Source of the DNA: Epiperipatus broadwayi
Lineage: Eukaryota > Onychophora > Udeonychophora > Euonychophora > Peripatidae
Reading direction: 5' to 3'
DNA: 64,000 bases
Assembly: GCA_028023455.1 (NCBI GenBank)
Contig: JAQFVV010012435.1
Coordinates: 374,001 to 438,000 of the forward strand
Positions within the stretch are counted from its first letter, which is position 1, and each line of letters opens with the position of its first letter. The notes beneath the pieces were generated by a model. The model was not told the origin of the DNA, searched no databases, and was given only the letters and a program-made list of their open reading frames with translations. Position numbers and translations under genes: made by a program. Shown in pieces: positions 24,941-37,192 of the stretch.

Positions 24941-27900
24941 ACTATAAAATTATTGGAAGTTTAATTTATTATGGATGGAAATAAAAATCCTTTAGTTTAT
25001 TACATTTGCTTTTATAGATTTTCACATTTTTTACTCCGCTAAGTTCCTTTTTTTCTCTCCTATATTTATTTATTTCTGTGGAATAATTTTTCTATTTTTT
25101 AAAATCTTTGATTAATTAAATTTTCATTTGTAAATTAATAATTTTTTGAGGTGTTTTACAATCCTATATACAGTATATATGTAAGTTAAAAACTTAATTT
25201 CAAAACGAATATGCAAAAAAAAAATAAAACTTTTTTTTTTTTTTTTACTGAAAAGGTCATTTATAATAAATTTGTTTTATTTTTTTATTTTTTTTAGCTC
25301 TTTGATGGTTCGTTTTATTTGAAACATTCAAAGCATTTAAATTCAAAAAGTTTAAAAATTCAACCTTCATTTTTCATTTGTCAACATTTACATTAGCAAA
25401 TACTTCTAAAAACAATTTTAAAACTAATTAAAAAGGAATATTTTATCAATTTATTAATTTGATTAAATGTTGTTTTGGAAGCTTTATTAAATAATATTTA
25501 GAAAACGGAATCAATTAAACCAATATTAGCTAATTTTAGCTAAAGGGTAAAGCAAGGATAAAAAATGATTCAAATCCCCAACTGATTAGTTAGCCTATTG
25601 AATACAGTACTGTCTTCTTCACTATTCCTTAGTGAAGGATTGTGGAGGGGTGGAAGGATCTGACCTGTAACGGGCTATTTAAAATAGTTTTTATCATTAC
25701 ATATAAACAAAGTAACTTTTTCTCCCAAGTTATTCTGATAGAATTTCTTATTTTAAACTTTTTAACAAAGATCAGCATTTTTTTTCTTTTGGCAAAGCTA
25801 ATAGCTTGGGTTCTGTAATACTTTTCTGGTATAGTCCAGTACAATTTGCCATTGCAGTAAGAGAGACTCTTTGAGAGCAAGAGAGTTTAAAGGTTTTTGA
25901 ATTTAAACTTAAAAAAAAATCACATTTTGTCAAATGAATGCAATATTATCTTTATATTGTTTTGTATTTAAATATCATTTGAACTCCCAAGTAAGAAATT
26001 TATCATACAAATATGATAGATTTACCCACCAATATTTGAGGTGCAAAAATATTTCAGCTTTGTGATCAGTTAATTAATATTTACATATGGCACAATTAGT
26101 TATCATTGGTCCTTCTTTATGATATAACTTTTCTAAGTATTCCAAAAGTTCAACTAGAATTTTTATTTATAAGTGTAATATGTGTTCCATAGGTCATAAC
26201 TTTAATAGCTAAGGGTGGACCAAAAAAGTACCTATACACTACTGATTAAAGATGGATGCTAGAACTGCTAGAACTTTGTTTGAGATCATTCTTAGAATCT
26301 TTCTCCAATCATAATAGGGTATACTTATTTTTGATTCATTCTATATGTATTCAAATTGATATTAACTATTTACATGTTATTCCTATATTCAATACTTATA
26401 TCTATGTTAATTTAACGATATATATATATAAAACACAATTAAAATCATATTCCATAAGAATGCTAAGACAAGCACAAATTATTATAGTGTTAATATTTAA
26501 AGTTACTAAGTTATACAACACACACACACACACCCATATGTAAATGCTTTGTTTAACAAAACAAATGCAAAACAAGGCGACAGCTACATTATTTTGGTTT
26601 GAAATAATAAGTTTCACAAAACAGAATACTAAATATCAAAAATAGTACTAAATGAATAAAATTGATCCCAAATTTCAATCTTTGTTTCATAATATACTCC
26701 AGAGATATCTATTGTAAGTTTGAGTAAACAGAAAATATTATATGGTAGACCTATATAATATCTATATTAATGAACTAGATTCCAGTTTTTATCTTTATCA
26801 GTATGGACTTAAAATTTAAACCTGAGAGTAAATAAATTTCTATAATATTCAAGCTAAAAGCCTTAAATTCAAAAAAAACGTATGGTCTTACATCCAAAAC
26901 AATTCGCATAGTTATATAGATCCGGCACCACATCAATAATTCTATTTTTTAGAAACATCAGATTTATGCTAACTTTAGACTCTTCCTATCTTTTGTCCAA
27001 AAAATTTAATGCCAACATTACATCAGGTGTCTTTCTAAGTATGCTCACATGCTTCCAGAATCATATAATTGAATTGAGAAAATTGTTACTGCATAATATA
27101 AATGACAATATAATTACTTTATGCTAAAATTTGTGTTTGCTATGTATATTTATTTTGTAATTACAAACATTCAACAACCATTTGTAAATATGTTTATGAG
27201 TACTACTTGGGAAATTTTATATAATATTAAATAATACCACTGATTTAATTCTGTTCATGGCACAGTATGTTGCTTCCATAGTATTAAAAGCAAAATTTTT
27301 AAATATGATTTTGAAAAATTAAATAAATGTATTCAAAAAATAGTTGCCAATACATATTTACTTTGTTCAGCCTACATAGCAAATAAGAGCTAATTACTCA
27401 AGGCTGTAATAGGTTTATAAATAGAGATGATAATAATCAACTCTTAAGCTATTAATAACCTCAACCTGCAGTCAAGGCATATTTCTTTCTCTACTCTAGC
27501 ATTATCTGATATGCCAGAAGCAACATATTCATTAATAAAGATAAAAATCCAGAAATTGATGTACAATTGAAAAGTAAATTACACTTGATATCAGTTAATT
27601 ACTGACTATTTAAATCTACAGTCAATAGATATGGAGTAGGGAGAAATACAAAAGTAATTGGTTTTAAACATTTAAGAATATATTTTTATAAAATAAAATG
27701 CAAGCATACACCTAAACCTATAATATTTTTTAAACCTAATTTCTATTTTTGCTAATACTTAATTTTGGAATATTTGTAGGATAGATAGTATTTCTTTTAA
27801 TAGGAACATTAGCTATCAAATAAGATAGACACTTCTTTAGTTCCTTTCTAAGCTTTAGTATAAGAAAACTTCACCGAATTTCTGCTTTGTTTTCTGTTTA

Positions 27901-28890
27901 AGTTTTTTTTAGGATTTTGTTTTGTTTTTTATTCTTTCTGTTATTCCAATTTCTTTTATTTTGGTATTGATTTATTCAAAATTACTTCTTCTTTTTTGTG
28001 CTTTCATGTGCATAACAAGTATTGATTTTCAATCCTTTCACAAAGGACCCTAAGGCATTCAGTTTTTGTGGATAACCTGCAATTACACTGTGCAGTTTAA
28101 CATAGTGGAAAAGTGATAGACTGAAGAGTTATAGTCCCCTGAACATAACTCTATCTCTTCCAATGCTTGAATATTGTATGGTCTTTCAAGTTACAACTGT
28201 TTATTTATTTTTATATTCTTTCTTCTAAAAGTATGACCATAATTGTTCTTGCTGATATTTGTACAATCAAAGATAAACTTTCTTTATCTGTTTAATCTTT
28301 TAATTGCATTCTTGTACTTTTGGTTTTAATTTAATCTTAAAATTAATTTTTTCTTGATACTTCCTTTCATAAAATTGTTTATATCGGCTGTATATCTGTT
28401 ATATATTTTGTTTATGCTTCTGTATATATTCTTTTACATGTTATTAATTGTTATTGTCACAAGATCTTTTAATTTCCTCTTGACATTATCTAATTTCTTC
28501 ACTCATTTTTTTTCTTAGTTTTTAGTATTTCCATTTTCAACCTTTATACATATATATTTTTTAATTTTCTGTTTGTTTTTTATCTTTGTTTATATTTTTA
28601 CTTGATTTTATCTTGATATTTTTTATGTTCTTATTTTATATATTCTTTAAGCTTTATTTGAGATTAATCCAGTCTTGTCCACACTTTTTCTGGGATCCTT
28701 TAATATCTTTTTGAAAAAATTTTCTGTATTTTTTATGATTTTTATTTTTTTAAATTTCTTTTTGCATCTTAGTTTGAGAAACATTGAATTTTCTCTAAAA
28801 CATATCTTGTAGAATTTTTATAATTTCTTTTGATAATCATTAAATTTAGTGTGAATTTTTTACTTAATCCATTGTCTTTCATGCTTTAGT
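24941..28890. other. Long AT-rich spacer, nothing recognised
   Basis: Only short homopolymer runs (for example the T-run near 25230) and a small CA repeat at 26517-26534 stand out. I see no domain-bearing frame, no tRNA-like or LINE-like signal. Confidence 0.5.
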
Positions 28891-28990
28891 ATAATGGCAG
28901 GATATCAGATTCTGGAGTCAAAAGTTCATAGGTTAATTCCAGTTCTGGTTTTTCCAGTATTTGAACTTCTTATGAATTCCCAAGCAAAAA
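28891..28990 (+). mobile_element. tRNA-derived SINE
   Basis: ATGGCAGGATATCAGATT (A-box-like) is followed by GGTTAATTCCA (B-box-like) and a body ending TTGAACTTCTTATGAATTCC. It ends in an A-rich CAA/AAAC tail, the expected SINE layout. Confidence 0.6.
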
Positions 28991-29218
28991 AAACAACAAC
29001 AACAAACAAAACATTAAATTACTTATTATTTAAACCAGTCATTCAATTCATCAATGACAAACTGTCAAAAAGAATGCTGGAACATTGATCTGACTTCTAC
29101 CTTTGAGTGATCTTTGACTGTGATATCATTTCTCCAAAATGAGGTTGACATGTCCTCTTTAAAAATACTATTCATTAAGAAACTAAACAAAATATTTTAT
29201 ATCACACTGTATACTTAT

Positions 29219-29242
29219 ATATATATATATATATATATATAT
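29219..29242. repeat. (TA)n microsatellite
   Basis: About twelve TA units. Confidence 0.9.
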
Positions 29243-29561
29243 GAATTATGATTCAAATGCAAAGCATAATTAGATCAAATAAAATATTTACATAAAAATA
29301 CCAAATATATCATTAATAAATATTGAGATCAAGTTGTTGTTTCTAGATTCATCTTTTAAACAATATCATGGAAACCTGAAGAATGTGATAACTTTGTATT
29401 GTGGATTAAACATAAAAAATAGCTTCATTAAGGTAATTAGTTTATGCTTGTTTATTAAATAAATATATTGTCTTGAGGAAATCTAATATATATCTGTTTA
29501 AAACCATTTAGTTTTATATCAATCCTGCCCATAGAATCATGGTGACTGTGGTTTTTAAAAA

Positions 29562-29903
29562 ACCAAAGACACAAAAATGTATAGATACTGAACTGGATTT
29601 AGATCTATATGATTATATAAGCAAATGAGCTTGACTTGAAAATATTATAGCATTTTCATCTTGGGCTCATAGTTTTATAGTTAATTAAATAGGTCAGTGG
29701 AAGCTGCTGGAGGGTTGCATTAGATTCTAAGATCTAGGTGCAGTGCTTTCAGATCTAAAGCTCCTGACTGATGACAATCACAAGCTAGAAACTAGTTGAT
29801 ATTGGATGAGAAGGCACTAGATAGGGATTTTATGCACAAAACTTCTTGCATCCATTAATTAATAAGGTTTGCACTGGGTGGCACCACTGTATGGAGAGTT
29901 TGC
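29562..29903 (+). mobile_element. Hammerhead-family element, copy 2 (long form)
   Basis: Shares a head of about 130 bp with the copy at 56987 (starting CCAAAGACAC, with a TATATAAGC string). A hammerhead relic at 29753-29809 and the family 3' end follow. The core CTGATGA (29768-29774) and GAAAC (29788-29792) are intact. The G-run of the 3' strand of stem I has been lost (TTGATATTGG instead of CTGGGGATATTGG) and the stem II 5' strand is mutated, so cleavage is unlikely. Confidence 0.8.
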
Positions 29904-30780
29904 TACTGTTATATATTTGTTTACCAAATTAGAATATATTTATTGAGAGGATTAAAATGTTTATGAATTGTAGATTAGTATGTTTTAAAAAAGTAGATTT
30001 ACAATTTAATGCATAATAAGTACAAATAGAAAACATGAATGATAAAACTTCATTATTGATGTACAATCTTATCACTAAAACCCTATTGCAAAACAAGTGA
30101 TTAATATTGATGCTAGTTAACCAGAAATTGTACTAAGAAAGAGCAACCATAGTTTGCAAACAAAAGAAAGTACTTTTTAAATAGATTCTCCAATATCTGT
30201 GAATTCAGAATAAAGGTAATATCCACTCCTTATAGAAGAAAATTATGTCCAGTATGATAGCTAACATTATTTTTCTTTCAGAATCTAATATTATTGAACT
30301 ACTATTACTGTTAATATTAATAATAATAATAGTAATTTATCATTTACATTTTCTAACAAATTTAGAAGTAGGCTTGCTTGTTTCTGTAAAATGAATAACA
30401 AGGCATCATTGATATACTCTTAACTACAGATGTAACCAATGATATGCATAAACTACCTGTAGACATTTTCATTACCTGTACTTTGGTTTGTATTGTTTTA
30501 ACTAAGCATCACCTTGTTTTTCTCTATTGTTACATGTAATCCAAGTAGAAAACTAGCCCTTTTTTGTCAAATAAAATCCTTTAATAGATGATGATAATAA
30601 TAACAATATCTCTTTGTGATAAAAAATCATGAATAGAGCTTAATGTGAAAATTTAAAACCTAAAATATTAATACAATATAAAAAATAATTAATTACAAAT
30701 AAAAAGTTTTTCATCATCATCAATTACGATCCAGTCTATAATTAATTTTCTAAATTGATTTCAAGATAATTCATTAACAT
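29904..30780. other. AT-rich spacer, nothing recognised
   Basis: No coding or repeat signal recognised. Confidence 0.5.
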
Positions 30781-31485
30781 TAATTCCAATATTTCTTATA
30801 AATATATTATAAAATATATTGAGATATTATTTTATAAAGTGCATTGGCTTAATCGCTAATATCACTATTATAAAATATATTGTAATCACATTCATATCGG
30901 CTTTTTCAAACCAAATTGTGCAAACGCTTTTTTTGCGAGTGTTAAATAATAAATGAATACCCTCTGACCCATACAAGATATAGAATTTATGCAGCAATAA
31001 AAGGAATCCAAAGGAATCCTCTTATTACTACGACTCAAATATTTATATATGAGCAAATCTGAAGTACTGGCACAGAAGGTGTGACTATAGAACAGTCACT
31101 TTGAATTACTATATATAACTTATGAATGAATGACGCCGATGAAATTTACTAGAATTTACTGAACGTCATTCCAACTGAAATTAATCATATATATAAATCA
31201 GCATTTATTTTTTATAGCGTCTGTATACAATTGTAATCACATTTATATCAGTACTTCAGATTTGCTCATATATAAATATTTGAGTCGTAGTAATAAAAGG
31301 ATTCCTTTGGATTCCTTTTATTGCTGCATAAATTCTATATCTTGTATGGGTCAGAGGGTATTCATTTATTATTTAACACTCGCAAAAAAAGCGTTTGCAC
31401 AATTTGGTTTGAAAAAGCCGATATGAATGTGATTACAATTGTATACAGATGCTATAAAAAATAAATGCTGATTTAAAATATATTA
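30781..31485. repeat. Composite foldback element D, copy 1
   Basis: Two arms of about 190 bp (30881-31069 and 31249-31439) are nearly perfect inverted repeats, including TTGTGCAAACGC, ATAGAATTTATGCAGC and GAGCAAATCTGAAGTACTG. The outer right end also repeats, inverted, the sequence just before the right arm (GCATTTATTTTTTATAGC at 31201 and its complement near 31475). A spacer of about 180 bp holds a small conserved hairpin (GAATGACG...CGTCATTC). The GCATTGGCTTAATCGCTAAT string at 30841 and the spacer are shared with the element at 54083-54690. No protein. Confidence 0.85.
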
Positions 31486-32261
31486 TAAAATTTTGGGCCT
31501 TCCTACAATGGGTGTTAACATTATTTAAAGAATCATTTATATTTTTTTCTTTATTTTTAAAATAATAACATAAAATATTTAATATAAATAATTGGTTGAT
31601 AGTTAAAACTCCAGCAGATTTATATAATTCAAATGTTTCAAACAAAATAATAATAATAGCAGTAGTAGTATTAGTAGTATTAGTAATAGTAATAGTCTTG
31701 CAGCAAACATAGTCTTGGCTAGTCTAATGAATGTTTCACAAGTCTCTGAACTTAAACCCCAATAAATTCTGTAAAAGCACATACTTTGAAGTAATAATAA
31801 TAATACATTTAAATTTTTTAACAATTTAGAATCAGCAGTATTTGGTCACTAAAACAATTCATTAGGTTAACTTATCATTTTGTACTTCCTTATATTTCTT
31901 AATAAATTTTGTTAATTTTAATAATCATATATTCAAGCAACAACTTAAAAGATACAATAATATTTATAAAGTAAACATCTTTAAGTTAGGAATACAAGAG
32001 TCTTTTAAAATAAGCTTGCAAATAATGCCATCTTATACCAATATAATTCAATAATCAGCTGAAAAATGAATCCATTCTGACATGGTTTCAACTTTTCATT
32101 TTTCATTTGATTAATAGATTACACTGACATATTTTCAAGTTTATTTAAAATGACTCTAGAAAGTTTAACTCATAAAAACATTCTTAGTATAAGCATTTGA
32201 AAATTATTACTTCATAAATGTTATTTTACCATCTGTGTTTGGTTTGTAAACTGTATAATGC
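31486..32261. other. AT-rich spacer with short AGT/TAA repeats
   Basis: A short TAA/TAGTAG-like tract at 31645-31700 and nothing else recognised. Confidence 0.5.
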
Positions 32262-32530
32262 TAAATCATCCATGCACTTTACTATTGTTACATAATGCTT
32301 TATTTACCACCCTCTTTTACAGTTTACAGTTTCGATTGCCCTAGCAATCTTCTTCAGAACTCTTATATCTCCTAACTTCAACTACTAAATTTAAATTATA
32401 ATTTGAATTTAGTAGTTGAAATTAGGAGATATGAGTTCTGAAGAAAATTGCTGGGACAATCGAAACTGTAAATGAGGGTGGTAAATAAAGCATTGTGTAA
32501 CAGTAATTAAGTGCATGGATGATTTAGTAT
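32262..32530. mobile_element. Foldback element C with hammerhead-like cores, copy 1
   Basis: A long palindrome of about 130-bp arms centred near 32397. Each arm carries, on opposite strands, CTGAAGA + GATTGC-loop-GCAATC-type hairpin + GAAAC (plus strand 32438-32466 with one mutated stem base; minus strand 32357-32329 with CTGAAGA, GATTGC, GCAATC and GAAAC all intact). The outer arms pair as AATGCTTTATTTACCACCCTC and its complement. No protein. Confidence 0.8.
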
Positions 32531-33528
32531 CATATAGTATACATTTGGAAATGCAATAAGAAAGAGTAGTTTATAAACTATTGATACAGCAATCATTCTG
32601 ATAAGATGCTAATCTTAAAATAAACTGCACCTAGAAAATATTTACTAAAAAAGAGTTGTCTTGAAATCATTATATTGCATTTATTATATTTCCTATGTTG
32701 CAGTGAATACTCCTCCCCCAAAAAAATAGTTCCATCTTAATTTTTTCTCAATTGTTGGTATCTATTAGTCTAAAAATATAAATATCTTCCAAAGACTATA
32801 CTTGGATGTTGTTATAACACACACATATTTAACATTTTTTCACTAATAATAATGTTATATATTACTATTATGTAACACTCAACATATTTCTCTATACTTA
32901 TCATTAGGAATCATTTAAATTCATATATTGATAGTAAGTATTATGTTCCCTATATGTAATGTATGTGTTCCAATTTGAGTAGCCCAATTATTATATCTTT
33001 ATAATCTGCAATACCATCATTGTGTCAAACTAAGATATTGTAAGATTTTAGGAAAGATCTAAAATTCCAAGTTGTCATATAAAATAAAACAATCTTTGCA
33101 CATTTTCTAATTATTCTTTAGATACTGAATTTGTTTTACTAAAATGAGAATTAGTCAAACTGCTATAAAAAAGTTTTAATTTGCCAATACTGGTATCTGT
33201 TACTTTTTATAAAACAAATTACTCACTTTAATGTTTTATTCAGTTTTGTCATGGTGCATCATTGAATATCTCTTCTTCTGTCATTATTTTAATGATTATC
33301 ATCAAATCTGACTTATAAAGTATTTTAATTTACTGTCTCATTAATTCTTCAAAACTTTTCTAATCTCTGTTATGCATTATATTTTTAATCAGTTCAAGTT
33401 TTCAAGGATTTCAATACATTAAGAATTTTTTCTTTTCCCTTCTTTGTCTAAATGCTAGGCATTGTAATCATACTTAAAGTAAGATTACTATATACTTTGA
33501 CAAAACAATGCTATATATTACATAGAAG
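32531..33528. other. AT-rich spacer, nothing recognised
   Basis: No coding or repeat signal recognised. Confidence 0.5.
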
Positions 33529-33536
33529 ATCTAGAC

Positions 33537-34047
33537 CAGTGATCTTTAACCCTTGGTCCGCAAAAGTTTTCTCCCGGGCTGCAGGAAATTTTGTAATAAC
33601 AAAATAATAAGAGTTTAAACTTCTAATTAATATAAACAGTTTTTATTTATTTTGTCATCTCATTTTTACCCAATTAAAAAACAAAAACAGAATGAAAACA
33701 AAATCTAATCAATTATACATAAATTAATTTGTTTTTTCTTTTAGTTATCACAGATGTTTATGGGGGGGGGGGTAGAATTAAATTTTTTATTACTTTTCTA
33801 AAAAAATCAAAATTAAAAAAAAAGTTTTTTTATTATACAAAAAAAGTTTTTTTATTATACAAACTCCACATATATATAATTTCATCTTATATATTGAACA
33901 TTGTTGCTTTGATCAGTTATAACAATTATGCTCATCTAAAGCTAAGCAGTTTACATCTTTAAGAAAATTTATCTATAGACTTCTGCCGGTCCGCAAAACC
34001 TTATTATTTTTACTGATCCGCAGGTGTGAAAAGGTTGAAGACCACTG
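33537..34047. mobile_element. hAT MITE, 511 bp, with perfect 8-bp TSD
   Basis: Terminal inverted repeats are CAGTGATCTTTAACCCTTGG and the complement of CAGTGGTCTTCAACCTTTTC. Both ends are flanked by ATCTAGAC (33529-33536 and 34048-34055), an exact 8-bp hAT target duplication. The interior is AT-rich with a G9 tract at about 33764 and a 23-bp tandem duplication near 33825. No transposase frame. It probably depends on an autonomous hAT element in trans. Confidence 0.93.
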
Positions 34048-34708
34048 ATCTAGACATTATATGCAACTCTTTATTTTCAAACCATGTATGCTGTTAACCC
34101 CAAAACAGCTACAATGTGGTTTATAATAAATGGTTCCAGTGGTATTTCATATAGCTCCTAAGAAAAGTTTTTGGTTTCTATAATTAGCATTGCAAATTTG
34201 ATTTTTTTAATTATAAGTATTAGTTATAATGCATATTAAAATATTTGTGTAAAATAATTTAAAGAATATATAGCCATAAAATCACAAAAAATGAGAAATA
34301 AAATTAGTTTTGTTTAGAACAACTTTTAATTGGAATCAAATGATTTTTTTATTATAATGAAATAAATTTGCTTTTCATTATTATAATATTTGTCTAGAAG
34401 CATAGAAAAGAGCTTAGGCTACAAATGGTATAAGGTATTGGTAAATTTAAAAAATGAACATAAAACATATATTATGCAAACTAAATGCAAATTAATTTGA
34501 TTTTTGAAAATAGAGAAATACCCAGGAAAGTACTGAGATGATCACCTGTTCAATTTAATAAATTATATTGAAATTAAGGCATTTGAAAATTTATAGTGGT
34601 CTCACAATATCAGTTATAACCATTGTAGATTAACATATTTATTATAAATGCAATGACACTCATATAACCATGCAAAGTGGTTTACCATATGTGCAGCATT
34701 TGATTCAA

Positions 34709-34934
34709 ACAGGCAAAACTCTCCATACAGTAGTGCCACTCAGTGCAAGCCAGAGTAATCAATGGATGCCAGAAGGCTTGTGCATAAAATCCCTATCTAG
34801 TGCCTACTCATCCAATATCCCCAGACTAGTTTCTAGCTTATAGCTCTCATCAGTGAGGAACTTTGGATCTGAAAGCACTGCCTCTAGATTTTAGGATCTG
34901 AGTGGCACTACTGTATGGAGAGTTTTGACTGTTT
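34709..34934 (-). mobile_element. Hammerhead-family foldback, copy 3 (intact core)
   Basis: Outer inverted repeats (GGCAAAACTCTCCATACAGT on the left, its complement on the right) enclose the family body, read on the minus strand. The hammerhead motif is at 34810-34868. The TTCTGGCATCCATTGATTAC segment is present on one side only, unlike copy 1 where both arms carry it. No clear TTAA duplication at the left end. No protein. Confidence 0.85.
34810..34868 (-). ncRNA. Putative type-I hammerhead ribozyme
   Basis: On the minus strand the order is stem I 5' strand (ATCCAA, internal loop AGT, TCCTCA), core CTGATGA, stem II (AGC, loop, GCT), core GAAA, and a minimal stem III (AC-TA-GT). Then come the cleavage nucleotide C and stem I 3' strand (TGGGGA, internal loop TA, TTGGAT). 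Both halves of stem I pair over 6 bp each (one G-U). The C-UGA-N-GA and GAA invariant residues are all there, with GUC before the cleavage point. The bases closing stem II next to the core are G and A rather than the usual G-C. The palindromic ACTAGT stem III would favour a dimeric double hammerhead, as proposed for minimal hammerheads of Penelope-like elements and retrozymes. Confidence 0.75.
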
Positions 34935-35664
34935 TAATAACAGTTATGAGCAAGCATAGGATGTGATATTCAGTATTTATTCCAAGTCACATCATGATTA
35001 CGGATAAGCATATAATAGAGAACACCCATACACAAGTTATGTAAATATAAATGAGTCACTTTTTGTTAGTTTATACAAAATGATAAAAGCAACTTCTTAC
35101 TCTTATTCCATCTATAGGAAGCTTGCATAATCACTGATTACCAGATAATATTGAATTTAAACCCCCATATCCAGAATGCACTTTGGCTTTCACCTTTATC
35201 AATGAAGCTTGAGATTCAAGTATGCATTTAGCATTTGATTTTAGTTCTATTTTACTTTTTAAGTCCAGAAAGCCTGAAATTTAAAACATCCTAAGATGTT
35301 AAACTCAAGCCCATCCAGTTGAACAATTATGTAGATCTGATCTTGGGTCACTAACTATATATTGTGATCAATTTAGATCCTATCTAATTGTAGGCACCTT
35401 TTTGTCATTACCAGGAATATTAGTAATAACAAATTACTTGATTCTTTAGCGTACATAATATATGATAAATATGAGCAGATCTTATGTGTCTGTATATTTA
35501 CTGTATGCTATGTGAACAAAATAATGAGGTGTAATAATTTTAATTCACTTTTCATTAATTTTTAATTTTTTCTTCATTATTTACCTTTTTTTTTTTTTTT
35601 TGCAATCGTATTTAATTGAAACTGCGTAATGGGAGAGGAACGAATATTGTAACAATATTTTTAA
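34935..35664. other. AT-rich spacer, nothing recognised
   Basis: Nothing coding. A T-run lies at about 35587. Confidence 0.5.
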
Positions 35665-35869
35665 AATTTACGGAAATTCCACTGTAACTTGATTACCACT
35701 ATTTACTTTACGAAATCTTTATAATTTGAATAAATTTGACTTTACTACCAATTTACGGAAGTTCCACTGTAACTTGATTACCACTATTTACTTTACGAAA
35801 TCTTTAATAACTGAAACACAGGTTTATTATAATTTGAATAAATTTGACTTTACTACCCCCCCCCCCCCC
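35665..35869. repeat. Tandem duplication ending in a C14 tract
   Basis: An 85-bp unit (35665-35749, starting AATTTACGGA) is repeated at 35750-35857 with a 22-bp insertion. The first copy ends ...TTTACTACC. The second ends at the same base but continues as a C-run (35856-35869). Confidence 0.85.
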
Positions 35870-36105
35870 AATAGAAAAACAACACCTATTTTTTTACCTG
35901 AACGTTCTGGTTTATCTTTATCAATGGATATTCTTATGGCTGTAGGACGTAAAACAACTATTAAATCTATTTTCTTATTCTTATTTTTTAGATAAAATTT
36001 TTTAATTAACTTAAAGGTCATGTAAAATTTAAAATAAAACACACCTGTTTATTCAGAATTTTAAATATAGCTTATTTAATATTATTTGTAGTTTAGTTTA
36101 ATAAT

Positions 36106-36141
36106 AGTGTGTGAGTGTGTGTGTGTGTGTGTGGGGGGGGG
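36106..36141. repeat. (GT)n followed by a G10 tract
   Basis: Interrupted TG/GT repeats pass directly into a run of ten G before TCAGAAGC. Confidence 0.9.
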
Positions 36142-36204
36142 GTCAGAAGCTTAAAACCGATGAATCCGCGCCACACGTTTTCTATTGATGTAAGAAAATA
36201 CTAA

Positions 36205-36217
36205 TGTAGGTGGCGCA
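36205..36217 (+). promoter_or_regulatory. CTCF-core-like site (weaker)
   Basis: The string GTAGGTGGCGC matches the core of the animal CTCF consensus (AGRKGGCRS) but not the CCA upstream of it. It lies in a block (36140-36230) with more CpG than the surroundings. Confidence 0.25.
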
Positions 36218-36956
36218 ATTCAAAAATTGAGAAGCTAGAATAAATTATGCTAATAGGTCGACAAGCAATGACAAATCACTATGATGATGATTATATGGTT
36301 GTAGTGTTCTGTTACCGTGTTACTCAATTTGTCTCTCTGTAGATAATTTAATATTCCACGCAATTTAAAAGTCATAATTTTAATGAAAATGGTTGCCTTT
36401 GGTTTAACTCTTAGAACCAGGCCACTAAATCAGTAAGTACCCTGAGATGAATCATATCCAAGCACAACTGTATTAAATGTGTTTCCTTGTTTTATTTGTT
36501 TTTTGTTTCGTTTTTACTTTTATATCCTTCGGCTTTTTTAAAAATATATATGTATTCCAGGTGTAATTAGATGTCGAGATTTTATAAATATGCGTCATTG
36601 TTTATAAATGTATATGTATTTCCCGACTTATTAAAGATAAATTTCTAAAGGAAGATATATCCTCAGAAAATAATAAAACTGGATTTTTATTAATTAGATG
36701 ATTACTCATAGGTAATTATTTAGTAAATGAGAGGTAAACTTTTACATTTTATTCTTTTGATCCATGTAGAAATATTGCTGCTACCTCTCAATCATTTCAT
36801 ATATATATATACTTTTGTTTATGTTCCTTCTTCTTTACATCAAAATTATAAGAAAAAAATAAACAATGAAAAGAAATACTAGTCTGAAGGCTTGTGGTGA
36901 TGCGATTTTAGTAGTAATTATATATCGAACTCTTCCATCATGTAATATTAATTGTT

Positions 36957-37192
36957 AAATGTCTTTAAAAAAATTCACTTTACTTAAACTTTTCAAATAC
37001 ATTCAATTGCTAATATTAGCACACACATTAGTATATACCACAATGTTTTGAATGGTAATATTCTCCTCTCTTCTTCGGATGTTGCTGGCCTGTCCGATGG
37101 CAATACTAATATGGGAATTAAATTAAGTATCTAAATTTTTAAATATTGAATTGAAAGTAATGTTCCAACAACTAGACTATTCTGTCAAAGGC
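36957..37192 (-). mobile_element. SINE joined to a Penelope-like 3' end, second case
   Basis: Same SINE family as 18843-19063: on the minus strand the head is GACAGAATAGTCTAGTTG, with a CCGAAGAAGAGAGGAG segment and the TAGTATTAGC/ACTTT-type tail. Its head abuts the Penelope-like fragment at 37193 with the same junction as at 19063. Confidence 0.75.
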
